Notes: generated by a model from the sequence alone, not told the origin. Positions 16,121-23,653 are shown, numbered from the stretch's first letter. The stretch is DNA of 64,000 nt from Limnobacter humi (GCF_024518835.1 NZ_JANIGO010000001.1:434001-498000), one strand, 5' to 3'. Numbers and translations: made by a program.

Positions 16121-16837
16121 CTAACCAATTTCATTTCTTCTTTGCAGGAAATCAACAACTGCAGAACTGATTTTTTCGTCGCTATGCCCAAGATTGGCTA
16201 GAAGAGACAAAACGGCTTCCAAATCGAACCAGTAGAAAGCGTTGTTGAGGCCGCTCCGCAAAGAGTCCAATTGCGTCGTCGTTAGCCTCGCCAAGTAGGC
16301 TCTCATGCGACTTTCCGACTTCGCTCTTAGTTCGTGACAATTGTGACAGAGACACCTAAGTGCACTGAGCGGGTACTCCCATGGTTCGTGGCCGCTGCTC
16401 ATTTGGGTGTAGTAGCAGTGGTGGGTTTCAAGTCGATCTATGCCACCACAGTCTTCGCATTTCCAGCCTGCCCGCTCTTTGACCAGTTTTGCTTTGCGCT
16501 GCCAACGAGGATCTCGAAGCTTATGGGCGTACGAACCGACAAGTGGTCGAAAATCGTAGTCTGGGATTGGGTAGAAGCCCATATTCCAGGAGTGACCAAG
16601 TTCGTAGTAATACCCAAATGATTCTATGTAATCGTCAAACTCTGACGTATCGCCACCGTAGTTCAACATTGTATGAAGACTGCCTTCAAACACAAGGACA
16701 AGGTCTGCGTCGTCGAGGAATTGCTCTTTGCGAGCCCGCCACTCATCCATCGTGTAGAAGTGAGTGTCCATATCCAATTCATTTCGGATAAGCCATTCCT
16801 CAATGGCTACCCTAAGTCGTTGTATGTTCGTGGGCAT
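16121..16837 (-). CDS. HNH-type zinc-binding endonuclease-like protein
   Basis: A 238-residue protein with an HNH-like core at about 118-168: GWKCEDCGG (C127, C130), LETHHCYY (H139, H140), a spacer with PWEYPLSAL, and CLCHNCH (C164, C167, H168). Four cysteines would bind a structural zinc, while the His pair and final His suit metal-dependent nuclease activity. The ~100-residue N-terminal part is acidic and unrecognised, and the C-terminal ~65 residues are helical. As a lone cassette gene among defence-like neighbours, DNA restriction is a reasonable guess. Confidence 0.75.
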   Translation of the reverse strand: MPTNIQRLRVAIEEWLIRNELDMDTHFYTMDEWRARKEQFLDDADLVLVFEGSLHTMLNYGGDTSEFDDYIESFGYYYELGHSWNMGFYPIPDYDFRPLVGSYAHKLRDPRWQRKAKLVKERAGWKCEDCGGIDRLETHHCYYTQMSSGHEPWEYPLSALRCLCHNCHELRAKSESRMRAYLARLTTTQLDSLRSGLNNAFYWFDLEAVLSLLANLGHSDEKISSAVVDFLQRRNEIG

Positions 16838-16847
16838 TGCTTTGTGG

Positions 16848-16917
16848 GCCTAACGTTCAAGGTAACAGGCGCTGCGCGGCTTCATTGCGCAGCGTCCTGT
16901 TGACTGTAGGGTTGGGC
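16848..16917 (-). repeat. attC site 4 (CD-NTase/DUF6602 cassette)
   Basis: Bounded by GCCTAAC and GTTGGGC, 70 bp, with the stem GTAACAGGCGCTGCGC...GCGCAGCGTCCTGTT. The DUF6602-like gene ends inside its inner arm. Confidence 0.88.
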
Positions 16918-17673
16918 ATCGCTGCCACTCAAGATAGACGCATATCTATTCCAGTCGACAGCAGGCACAGTTCCAAGTGACTGTAGTCGCTGAAGCAATC
17001 GAAATAGAAACGCTGCGAGCGATCCTTGTTTATCGGTCACAGTAAGCGTTCCCCCAAACGTATCAAACGCTCGATCAGACAACGCAAGGCCACAGTCAAG
17101 TGAGTGTGTTCCGATAAGGGCCGCTAAGTTTGAGGAAAAGTGTTTTCCCGATAGTCCGTCCACCCAGTCCACGTTGGTTGCAACAATGCCTGCGACTATG
17201 GGGAATAAAGGTTTCGGTGGATACTCACCACCAGCATGCTGAATCGGAAAACTTGTTCGTTCGAGTTTCCGAACTGAGTGAGCTTTCTCCGCAGCGTAGT
17301 CAAGATATTCCTTACTTATCGTAGGCTTAACTTCGAGAACACAGTAGACCGCTTCAGCAGGGATAAACCTGTGAGCATGTTGGTCTAATAAAGTGGGTGT
17401 GTATTGGTGATCAAAAATGACTACATCGATTTGATCGCTTGTCGCGCCGTTTGAATCGATCACGATGCCCTGATCGACTTCATAACGTCTTGGAAGGTAC
17501 TTTCGCAAAACTTGAATGAAGTGCTGTTCGTTTACATCGCCCATTACCCCGTTATGAGTAATTGACTTTCCGGACAGATCGAGCTGAACCGCTAGGACTG
17601 CCTGTTCTGCGACGAACGCTTCTCGTAGAAAGCGCTTGCCATCGATTTCTGAAAAGTTCTTTGCCTTATTCAT
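16882..17673 (-). CDS. DUF6602-like putative PD-(D/E)XK nuclease
   Basis: A 263-residue protein from ATG 17673, one base after the CD-NTase stop. Residues 75-118 carry a nuclease-like pattern: GATSDQIDVVIFD (acids at 80 and 83), then a strand VYCVLEVKPT with E114 and K116, the D...E-x-K triad of the PD-(D/E)XK fold. The overall layout matches proteins I recall as DUF6602. As the downstream partner of a cyclic-nucleotide synthetase-like enzyme it is a candidate effector that cuts nucleic acid on activation. No ligand-binding domain is recognisable. Confidence 0.65.
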   Translation of the reverse strand: MNKAKNFSEIDGKRFLREAFVAEQAVLAVQLDLSGKSITHNGVMGDVNEQHFIQVLRKYLPRRYEVDQGIVIDSNGATSDQIDVVIFDHQYTPTLLDQHAHRFIPAEAVYCVLEVKPTISKEYLDYAAEKAHSVRKLERTSFPIQHAGGEYPPKPLFPIVAGIVATNVDWVDGLSGKHFSSNLAALIGTHSLDCGLALSDRAFDTFGGTLTVTDKQGSLAAFLFRLLQRLQSLGTVPAVDWNRYASILSGSDAQPYSQQDAAQ

Positions 17674-17674
17674 A

Positions 17675-18427
17675 TCACCAAACAATCTCGTCCCAAGTCT
17701 TCTTTCCCAGTGACTCCCTCGCTTTGGCCGCAATAGCCGCTTTCTCGGCTCGTGTGCAATCGTCAGACACAATGTTGTTAGTGTTGGCTGGGTCGATGTA
17801 CTGCGTTGTTTCGATTTTGTCGCGAAAATGCTCTAGCACCTGCCAGACGTTCGCGGCGGTGTTTCCAAGCCGCGCATACCGAAGTGAATCAATTACCGCC
17901 ATTTCTAGGTAGAACGATGAAATCGACAGTCCGTGACGCAAACGCCATAGCTTCAATGTTCTGATCTCACTGATTCGGTTGCTTCCCGTAACATACGATA
18001 TGTGAGTATCGACGTTTGTTTGTGTCCAGGTGGTCTTTTTGTTTCGGTACAGGCTGTGGTCGCTTCCATACTGCGATTGCCGACGACCTGGTACTAAATC
18101 TATCGAGTAGCCATTGACGGTTACTCCGATTGAAACATCTTGCTTTCGTGCCGTGTATCCCGCCGCTGTAACAGCGTTGTACAAACTCAAATACATATCA
18201 GCGAGGGTGCCGGGTGTTATGGATGAAAGAGACAGAAAAATGTCCGCATCGGTTGAAGCTGAGATGCCAGTGCCCTTCGCCAGTGAACCAGAGTAGCTGG
18301 CGCTATTTAGGTATTGACCCCCCCATTTTTCTAGTACCGGATAGATCATGTTTCCGGCTGCCTTCGCTCCGGAAACATTGACAGCGTACTTCTGGAGGAG
18401 GCTTTGAAGGTACTCATCCGCAGTCAT
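17675..18427 (-). CDS. CD-NTase/SMODS-type nucleotidyltransferase
   Basis: A 250-residue enzyme with the OAS/cGAS-like core: GS at 47-48 in SYSGSLAKGT, then STDADIFLSL with catalytic acids D60 and D62, and the third acid D110 in GYSIDLVPG. The C-terminal helical part includes RISEIRTLKLWR, common in SMODS enzymes. CD-NTases make cyclic oligonucleotide signals that trigger CBASS effectors. Here it precedes a putative nuclease within one cassette. It could instead be a related non-cyclising nucleotidyltransferase. Confidence 0.8.
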   Translation of the reverse strand: MTADEYLQSLLQKYAVNVSGAKAAGNMIYPVLEKWGGQYLNSASYSGSLAKGTGISASTDADIFLSLSSITPGTLADMYLSLYNAVTAAGYTARKQDVSIGVTVNGYSIDLVPGRRQSQYGSDHSLYRNKKTTWTQTNVDTHISYVTGSNRISEIRTLKLWRLRHGLSISSFYLEMAVIDSLRYARLGNTAANVWQVLEHFRDKIETTQYIDPANTNNIVSDDCTRAEKAAIAAKARESLGKKTWDEIVW

Positions 18428-18450
18428 TTTCCCTCCTTAGGATTTGCGAG

Positions 18451-18518
18451 GCCCAACGTTTGACATGAGAGGCTCGCCCCAGCTTCCGGGGTGAGCCCTC
18501 TCGATGGAAGGGTTAGGC
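18451..18518 (-). repeat. attC site 3
   Basis: Bounded by GCCCAAC and GTTAGGC, 68 bp. GAGAGGCTCGCCCC pairs with GGGGTGAGCCCTCTC across a short loop. The stop of the unknown gene at 18513 lies in the second box. Confidence 0.9.
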
Positions 18519-19112
18519 GCCGACCGAAATGACTGGGGGAACGCCATAACTCATACCTGCGACGTGAAATGCCGAGACTACTTTGTCTTGAGGCGACGCA
18601 GCCAACTCATCAGGCGAAATGATGCGCCCGCAGCCTGCAAAGCCCCATACGACGTTCTTTAGGCTCTGGACATCTGCTCGATGATCGGAAGGTTTCTCTC
18701 TTGTCTTAAAAGAAACCAAGCCTTCAAACAAGCGTACCTCTCTCGTCGGGATGGCCTCCGTAATGGCTCGCACCAGATACGTTGCCGACACCAGCACGCT
18801 GCAACCAAGCCCGACATACCAGTAGCGCGCCTGTCTATCGCGACGCTCCACACTCCTGCCGACAGGATTCCCTTCTTTCCCGAATGCGACAGAAAGTGGA
18901 GCCTCTATCGCTAAGTTCAGCGGCAACTCGCTGGCGCGCACTTGCCGTACAAGTTGAAGCTGAAGTTCTGAGAAAGACACGCAGATTGGCTCTTGGTCTT
19001 GTAGCAGAAGACCGCAGCTCTTAGCTGAACTAGCAAAGCCGGGATCAACAAAGATCCATTCACCTGAATCGCGTGTTGCTTCAGCGGTTGTTCCAGCTCG
19101 GATGTTCACCAT
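18513..19112 (-). CDS. Cassette protein of unknown function (possible RNase H-like fold)
   Basis: A 199-residue protein from ATG 19112. The longer frame would begin inside the neighbouring attC, so I prefer the inner ATG. Conserved-looking features are WIFVDPGF (D23) near the start, LNLAIEAPLS (E70) and a glycine-rich GLGCSVLVSATYLV. An acidic residue at the end of the first strand and another after a later strand recall RNase H-like nucleases such as DUF429, but the match is only suggestive. Sole gene of its cassette. Confidence 0.5.
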   Translation of the reverse strand: MVNIRAGTTAEATRDSGEWIFVDPGFASSAKSCGLLLQDQEPICVSFSELQLQLVRQVRASELPLNLAIEAPLSVAFGKEGNPVGRSVERRDRQARYWYVGLGCSVLVSATYLVRAITEAIPTREVRLFEGLVSFKTREKPSDHRADVQSLKNVVWGFAGCGRIISPDELAASPQDKVVSAFHVAGMSYGVPPVISVGA

Positions 19113-19115
19113 CGG

Positions 19116-19211
19116 CGCCAACGTTGGAAATAACCTGCTGCCGCAGTTGCGCAGCAACGGAGGGAACCCAAAGCGCAGCATTGAGCAGTCAGGTTGATTG
19201 AAAGGTTAGCC
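19116..19211 (-). repeat. attC site 2 (DUF6615-like cassette)
   Basis: About 96 bp from GCGCCAAC to GTTAGCC, with arms ATAACCTGCTGC and GAGCAGTCAGGTTG. The stop codon of the upstream cassette gene (19206) lies in the second box. Confidence 0.82.
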
Positions 19212-20021
19212 ACGATTTGCCTCCTTAATTACGACTACCCCCCAAGCTGATGTTGTAATGGTATCTGGACGCTGCCCTTCTGCTATCGCACGGACATAAG
19301 GTGGCGGCTCATTCGTGACTCTGGTGAAAAGTTGGCCCACTTCGCTTTTGTTCTCGGTTTGGTTCGGCGACGTAGGAATGCTCATACCATGAGATAGCAT
19401 GTTCCAAGCGCGCTCAGGGAGAGAATCTCCGCCATATCCCGGACAGCAGACTAAGCAATGCCACGGATGTGCATTAGAAATTACTGAGTTCAGATCATTG
19501 GCTTTTTTCTTCTTCCGAAGAGATTCGACGTGAGACAAAGGAATTAGTGAGCATCCATAAGACTCAGCCAAGCAACCGAAACTGCCACAATGTTTAATTA
19601 ACTTGTGGAATTTTGAATGATCGTGAAGATAAAGGCAGTAAAGAGGTATCAAGCCATCTTTAGCGGACTCGCGCTTAAGTATGGTTGACTGATAGATTTT
19701 TGTTTTTCCAGACTTGTAGTGCAGATGCGCAAATGTGTTTGAACTAAGATGTAGCACCTTCGCTTGGATACGTAAGCCCAGCCATTTCGATTTTAAAGAG
19801 TCAGTTAACCACCATTCCCAATCTGCGCCATTTTTCCCCTCCTGTGACTTGGTAAATGCTTGGCAGAAAATTTCGGTGGGATGCCTGTCTTTCAGCTCTA
19901 GGATATTTAAATCTGTGAATGTTTCTTCAAGTGGCTGATGCCCAACTCGACGAGCACGCCCCATTTGATCGAACGTACGAAAGGCAAGTGATCGGAATGT
20001 TTCACAGAGAGTCGTGTGCAT
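19206..20021 (-). CDS. DUF6615-like cassette protein, candidate nuclease
   Basis: A 271-residue protein from ATG 20021; longer starts fall in the neighbouring attC. Residues 64-90 read GADWEWW...GLRIQAKVL. An acidic pair (D67, E69), then a strand ending in Q86-x-K88, resembles the metal-binding core of PD-(D/E)XK nucleases with a Q-x-K variant, preceded by an acidic helix (EETFTDLN). I recall this arrangement from DUF6615 proteins. A later cysteine-containing segment (WHCLVCCPGYG) is unassigned. No partner gene lies in the cassette. Confidence 0.55.
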   Translation of the reverse strand: MHTTLCETFRSLAFRTFDQMGRARRVGHQPLEETFTDLNILELKDRHPTEIFCQAFTKSQEGKNGADWEWWLTDSLKSKWLGLRIQAKVLHLSSNTFAHLHYKSGKTKIYQSTILKRESAKDGLIPLYCLYLHDHSKFHKLIKHCGSFGCLAESYGCSLIPLSHVESLRKKKKANDLNSVISNAHPWHCLVCCPGYGGDSLPERAWNMLSHGMSIPTSPNQTENKSEVGQLFTRVTNEPPPYVRAIAEGQRPDTITTSAWGVVVIKEANRG

Positions 20022-20045
20022 AGTGCCTGTAGGTGAATTAAGCGT

Positions 20046-20159
20046 GGCTAACGTAAAGGTGACCGGCACGTTGCGGCAAGGGGCCGCACAGTGCCATTGG
20101 AAATCGTGCACCGTGCGGCCCCTTGCCGCAACGTGTCCGAGTCGACCGACCTGTTAGAG
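20046..20159 (-). repeat. attC site 1 (Mrr cassette), with very long stem
   Basis: Bounded by GGCTAAC and GTTAGAG. The inner arms CACGTTGCGGCAAGG...GCCGCAC and GTGCGGCC...CCGCAACGTG pair over more than 20 bp, the strongest hairpin of the array. It contains the stop codon of the Mrr-like gene. Confidence 0.88.
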
Positions 20160-20696
20160 CTCATCGCCGACCCCTAGTGCTTTTCGCGTGTACTCGCCGA
20201 TCTCGGAAGACATGACACTCATGCTGTTGCCATGGCACCACCAGCCGATGTACTCAGGGATGTTTGCCCATGGCGGTGGAGGTGCCGGCGGCCCGGCACT
20301 CTTTGTGAACCAGCTCGTTGAGTCGTTTGCAAGGTGAACCAAAGCGATGCCGTGCACGTCTGCGTAGTCGATCGCCCCGTCTTGAAATCCGCTCACCGAG
20401 AACAGCATGCCCTTCTGTGCGCCCGTGGAGCGGACCTTGTCATTCAATATCTGAACATCTTGCCGCTCGACCTTTCGGCGCTCGTGTTTGCACTCGACCA
20501 ACACCAAGAAATTGGCTCCGAGTGCGCTGAATCGGACCGTCACGTCTATCACATAGCAGCCGTCAACTCCAGCCACCTTCTCCAAGTGCTCGGACCTGAA
20601 TTCGACCAGGTCGAGACCAGCCCCATCCAAGATGCCCTTCACCGCGAGTTCGTACTCCCGCGGCGTGAGGATCAGCGGCGTGTCGATTCGGGGCAT
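20154..20696 (-). CDS. Mrr-like restriction endonuclease domain protein
   Basis: A 180-residue protein with an Mrr_cat-type PD-(D/E)XK fold: D51 in YVIDVTVRF, the E-C-K motif at 68-70 in VLVECKHERRK, then QDVQILNDKVRS and GAQKGMLFSVSGFQDGA, the typical Mrr continuation. Mrr domains cut DNA, often modified DNA. No DNA-recognition domain is attached, unlike full Mrr proteins. It lies 64 bp downstream of an unknown gene with no attC between them, so the two share the first cassette. Confidence 0.85.
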   Translation of the reverse strand: MPRIDTPLILTPREYELAVKGILDGAGLDLVEFRSEHLEKVAGVDGCYVIDVTVRFSALGANFLVLVECKHERRKVERQDVQILNDKVRSTGAQKGMLFSVSGFQDGAIDYADVHGIALVHLANDSTSWFTKSAGPPAPPPPWANIPEYIGWWCHGNSMSVMSSEIGEYTRKALGVGDEL

Positions 20697-20740
20697 GATG
20701 GGTATGGGTCAATAAACGCGTGCACTCTGCACAGGCAATC

Positions 20741-20765
20741 GGTGAGGCGAAGGCCACGCCTCACC
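20741..20765 (-). other. Hairpin between the two genes of cassette 1
   Basis: GGTGAGGCG and CGCCTCACC form a perfect 9-bp stem that contains the stop codon of the upstream gene (20761). Without a T run or core boxes it is neither a clear terminator nor an attC. It may moderate expression of the Mrr-like gene. Confidence 0.45.
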
Positions 20766-21375
20766 TTCTAAGCTCTCCCGTCCGGGGATCTATTGGAACG
20801 ACTTCGTCGAGAGATTCGTCGTAAACGACCAGTATCGTTCGCCCCATTGGCACCACTGACTCGAATCTCCTCCGGACGATATCGCTTACGTTTCCCGAGT
20901 TCATGTCCTTGAGGAGGTCGAGGAAGACGTCCACACAACGCTCGTATTCGGCTGGCGCGACCTGCTTTTTCAGCAGCAGCTTCAAGCGAAGGCCGTTCGG
21001 CGCCTCACCCATCAGGGAGAAGTAAAGCGAATAGGGCTGAACCTCGTTCACTTTGCCCTTCGTTCCCACGACCCTGATCTCTGGAGTCTCCGGGCCGGCG
21101 ACCTTCGGGTAAAGCTTCTTGAGCTGTTCTTTGAGCAAGACGTAGTGGTCTTTGCCCATCTCTTGGAAGAAGCCTCCGAAGTATGCAGACGCGACGAAGC
21201 CGGTCACAAAGGCTGGCATCAGCCACTCCAGGCCCGCCATCGGACCGGGCGGCTCAACTGCGATGACCTGCACTTCGACTTCAGGCGTCGTCGTGGCGAG
21301 GCGGAACTCTTCGAAGATCCCCTCTGGCACAGTGTTGACGTGAACGATTGCGATCTTTGGGCGCACGTGCTGCAT
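20761..21375 (-). CDS. Unknown cassette protein upstream of the Mrr-like gene
   Basis: A 204-residue protein from ATG 21375. An ATG at 21399 would read through the attI/cassette junction. A hydrophobic stretch (about residues 51-72, LEWLMPAFVTGFVASAYFGGFF) could be a membrane or buried helix, and the start looks like a beta strand (KIAIVHVNTVP). The C-terminus ends in a compact TILVVYDESLDEVVPID. No family recognised. As the first gene of the first cassette it is nearest any array promoter. Confidence 0.55.
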   Translation of the reverse strand: MQHVRPKIAIVHVNTVPEGIFEEFRLATTTPEVEVQVIAVEPPGPMAGLEWLMPAFVTGFVASAYFGGFFQEMGKDHYVLLKEQLKKLYPKVAGPETPEIRVVGTKGKVNEVQPYSLYFSLMGEAPNGLRLKLLLKKQVAPAEYERCVDVFLDLLKDMNSGNVSDIVRRRFESVVPMGRTILVVYDESLDEVVPIDPRTGELRR

Positions 21376-21383
21376 CTTGTGAG

Positions 21384-21467
21384 CTCTAACTTGATTCATC
21401 GAACAATAACGGCGATATCCATTTATCCGAACGTCACCCCAAAGGTACACCATACATAGGTAGTGCG
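21384..21467 (-). other. Probable attI region and cassette junction
   Basis: On the minus strand GTTAGAG (21384-21390) fits the core site where the first cassette joins attI, followed outward by sequence leading to the integrase promoter. The exact limits of attI cannot be set from sequence alone. Confidence 0.5.
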
Positions 21468-21481
21468 TTGATTTGAGCCAA
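21453..21481 (-). promoter_or_regulatory. Possible array promoter (Pc)
   Basis: TTGGCT (21476-21481) and TATGTA (21453-21458), 17 bp apart, read toward the cassettes from between the integrase and attI. The -10 match is weak, so this is tentative. Confidence 0.3.
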
Positions 21482-21511
21482 AGTCGGCAAATATACTGTT
21501 TTTATGAACAG
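21468..21511 (+). promoter_or_regulatory. Integrase promoter with overlapping LexA-type SOS box
   Basis: A -35 TTGATT (21468-21473), 18 bp, and a -10 TATACT (21492-21497). The sequence CTGT-N8-ACAG (21496-21511) matches the LexA consensus within a longer TACTGTT...AACAGTA palindrome that covers the -10 end and the ATG. SOS control of integron integrases by LexA is established in other integrons. The start codon lies within a few bases of the expected transcription start, so the message may be leaderless. Confidence 0.8.
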
Positions 21512-22277
21512 TATAAATAACACCCAAAACTCGCCACGCCTGCTCGATCAACTGCGCACTGCGATTCGGTATAAGCACTACTCCTATGCCACCGAAAAGG
21601 CATACGTATACTGGGCAAGATTCTACATTCGCTTTAACAATCTGCAACACCCCGCCAACATGGGCGCAACCCATGTTGAAGCATTTCTGAAATTCTTGAG
21701 TACCCGCCGCAATGTTTCATCGTCCACCCACAATCAAGCCTTGTCAGCGCTGCTTTTTCTGTACCGAGAGGTCTTAAAACAAGACCTACCCTGGTTGAAC
21801 GAAGTTAGTCGACCCGCAAAACCAAAAAGGTTGCCAGTGGTTTTAACCCGCCTGGAGGTGAACAACCTATTCACAAATTTGGAGGGAACCCACTTATTGC
21901 TTGCTAAATTGCTTTACGGCACGGGTATCAGAATTATGGAGGCGCTTCGTCTTCGAACCAAAGACATTGATTTTGATCATCATTGCATCATAGTTCGCAG
22001 CGGCAAGGGTGATAAGGACAGGGTAGTCATGCTACCCGCATCTCTGACATCAAGCCTAAATACCCAATTACAACGCGCACACTCTCTGTGGTTAGGCGAC
22101 AGACAAAATGCCATAGCTGGTGTCGAACTTCCCCGTGATGTGGTGGCTCACTGCGTGTGTGGCTTGTTAGCCCACTTGACTCACTTTCTCAACCATAGCT
22201 ACCGCCCACCCACACTGCGGCCAGCAATTTACCACCACGCCCCAACAATCTTTTCAAAATGTAAATTACTTTTATAA
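21504..22277 (+). pseudogene. intI: Integron integrase IntI, truncated at the C-terminus
   Basis: The first ~210 codons match integron integrases: LLDQLRTAIRYKHYS, the STHNQALSALLFLY core-binding region, LPVVLTRLEV, GTGIRIMEALRLR (catalytic Arg 143), DFDHHCIIVRSGKGDKDR and a terminal AGVELP. Normal IntI proteins continue for ~120 more residues with the IntI-specific insert, the H-x-x-R and the tyrosine nucleophile. Here homology stops at about 22134 and unrelated sequence follows to a stop at 22277. All catalytic residues after the first Arg are missing, so the protein should be inactive as a recombinase. Confidence 0.9.
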
Positions 22278-22341
22278 CCAAATCAAGAAAACCCTCTCCA
22301 CTCCCCCATTTCTGCCGCAAAATCCAAAACCCTCAAAACAA

Positions 22342-22376
22342 AAAACCCCAGGCTCACGTGGTGAGCCTGGGGTTTT
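22342..22376. terminator. Bidirectional intrinsic terminator
   Basis: A 16-bp perfect stem (AAAACCCCAGGCTCAC / GTGAGCCTGGGGTTTT) with a 3-base loop, giving T runs in both directions. It ends the fad operon on the minus strand and would stop read-through from the integrase side. Confidence 0.93.
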
Positions 22377-22417
22377 CCAACTTCCAACCGGGTGGTTAAG
22401 CCCGGCAATTCAACTGC

Positions 22418-23617
22418 TTACACGCGCTCGAAAATACCGGCTGCACCCATGCCTGTACCAATGCACATGGTCACCATGCCGTACTTCAGGTTGTGGCGGC
22501 GCAGGGCGTGCACCACAGTGGCTGCGCGAATGGCACCGGTGGCACCCAGTGGGTGGCCCAGGGCAATGGCGCCACCCATGGGGTTCACTTTGGCGGGGTC
22601 CAGTTGCAGGTCTTTCATCACGGCCAGCGACTGTGCAGCAAACGCTTCGTTCAGCTCAAACCAGTCGATGTCGTCCTGCTTCAGGCCGGCGGTTTTCAGT
22701 ACGGCGGGAATGGCTTCCTTGGGGCCAATGCCCATAATTTCCGGAGGCACACCGCGCACGGCGAAGCCGCGCCACTTGGCCAGGGGCACCAGGTTGAAGC
22801 GTTTCACGGCATCTTCAGACGCCAAAATCAGCGCGCCTGCGCCATCACTCATTTGCGAGCTGTTACCGGCAGTCACCGAGCCTTTGGCGGCAAACACAGG
22901 CTTCAGCTTGGTGAGGCCTTCAATGCTGGAGTCGGCGCGGGCGCCTTCGTCCAGGCTGACCACTTTGCTGCTGGTGGTAATTTCGCCAGTGGCCAAATCG
23001 GGCGCTGCCTTTACCACGGTGAATGGGCTGATTTCATCATTGAACTCGCCCTTTTGCTGGGCGGCAATGGCTTTCTTGTGGCTGTTCAGGGCGAACTCGT
23101 CTTGCTCGTCGCGGCTGATGCCCCATTGCTGGGCCACTTTTTCGGCGGTCATGCCCATGCCGTAGGCAATGCCCAGGTTTTCGTCTTTCTCGAAAATGGC
23201 CATGTTGAAGCTGGGCTTGTTGCCGCTCATGGGCACCATGCTCATGCTTTCGGCGCCGGCAGCAATCATGACTTCGGCTTCGCCGGTGGCAATGGCGTTG
23301 GCGGCCATGCTCACGGCAGTAATGCCCGACGCGCAGAAGCGGTTGATGGTGACGCCGCCCACGGTGTTGGGCAGACCAGCCAGCAGCACGGCAATGCGGG
23401 CCATGTTCATGCCCTGCTCGCCTTCGGGGAAGGCGCAACCCACGATGGCATCGTTGATGGCAGCGGGGTCGAGCGTGGGCACTTGGGCCATGGCTTTGGA
23501 AATGGCATGCACCAGCAGGTCGTCGGGGCGCACTTCCTTGAATACGCCACGGGGCGCTTTGCCGATCGGCGTGCGGGTGGCCGCGACGATATAGACATCT
23601 TTCATTTGGCGGGACAT
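22418..23617 (-). CDS. fadA: Acetyl-CoA acyltransferase (thiolase), FadA type
   Basis: A 399-residue thiolase. The acyl-accepting Cys lies in NRFCASGITAV, the His in NEAFA and GGAIALGHPLGATG motifs, and the second Cys in MCIGTGMGAAG, all in family order. It cleaves 3-ketoacyl-CoA with CoA to acetyl-CoA and a shortened acyl-CoA, the last step of beta-oxidation. It is the final gene of the fad operon, 36 bp after the fadB-type gene and followed by a strong terminator. Confidence 0.93.
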   Translation of the reverse strand: MSRQMKDVYIVAATRTPIGKAPRGVFKEVRPDDLLVHAISKAMAQVPTLDPAAINDAIVGCAFPEGEQGMNMARIAVLLAGLPNTVGGVTINRFCASGITAVSMAANAIATGEAEVMIAAGAESMSMVPMSGNKPSFNMAIFEKDENLGIAYGMGMTAEKVAQQWGISRDEQDEFALNSHKKAIAAQQKGEFNDEISPFTVVKAAPDLATGEITTSSKVVSLDEGARADSSIEGLTKLKPVFAAKGSVTAGNSSQMSDGAGALILASEDAVKRFNLVPLAKWRGFAVRGVPPEIMGIGPKEAIPAVLKTAGLKQDDIDWFELNEAFAAQSLAVMKDLQLDPAKVNPMGGAIALGHPLGATGAIRAATVVHALRRHNLKYGMVTMCIGTGMGAAGIFERV

Positions 23618-23653
23618 GTGTGTGTCTCCTCTTAGTTGCCGATGAGTGCCGTA

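Larger units (their letters stand above)
7940..22277. mobile_element. Chromosomal integron: truncated integrase plus cassette array
   Basis: The integrase remnant (21504-22277, + strand) diverges from a block in which every gene lies on the minus strand and is followed by a palindromic site bounded by RYYYAAC/GTTRRRY-like core boxes. Ten attC sites are marked below. All but one of these sites directly abut or overlap the preceding gene's stop. This is the classic integron layout. Because the integrase has lost its C-terminal catalytic half, the array is probably frozen unless another integrase acts on it. Confidence 0.92.

Noticed and set aside
20741-20765. The hairpin as an attC between the two genes of the first cassette
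   Set aside because: It has no core boxes and is far shorter than an attC.
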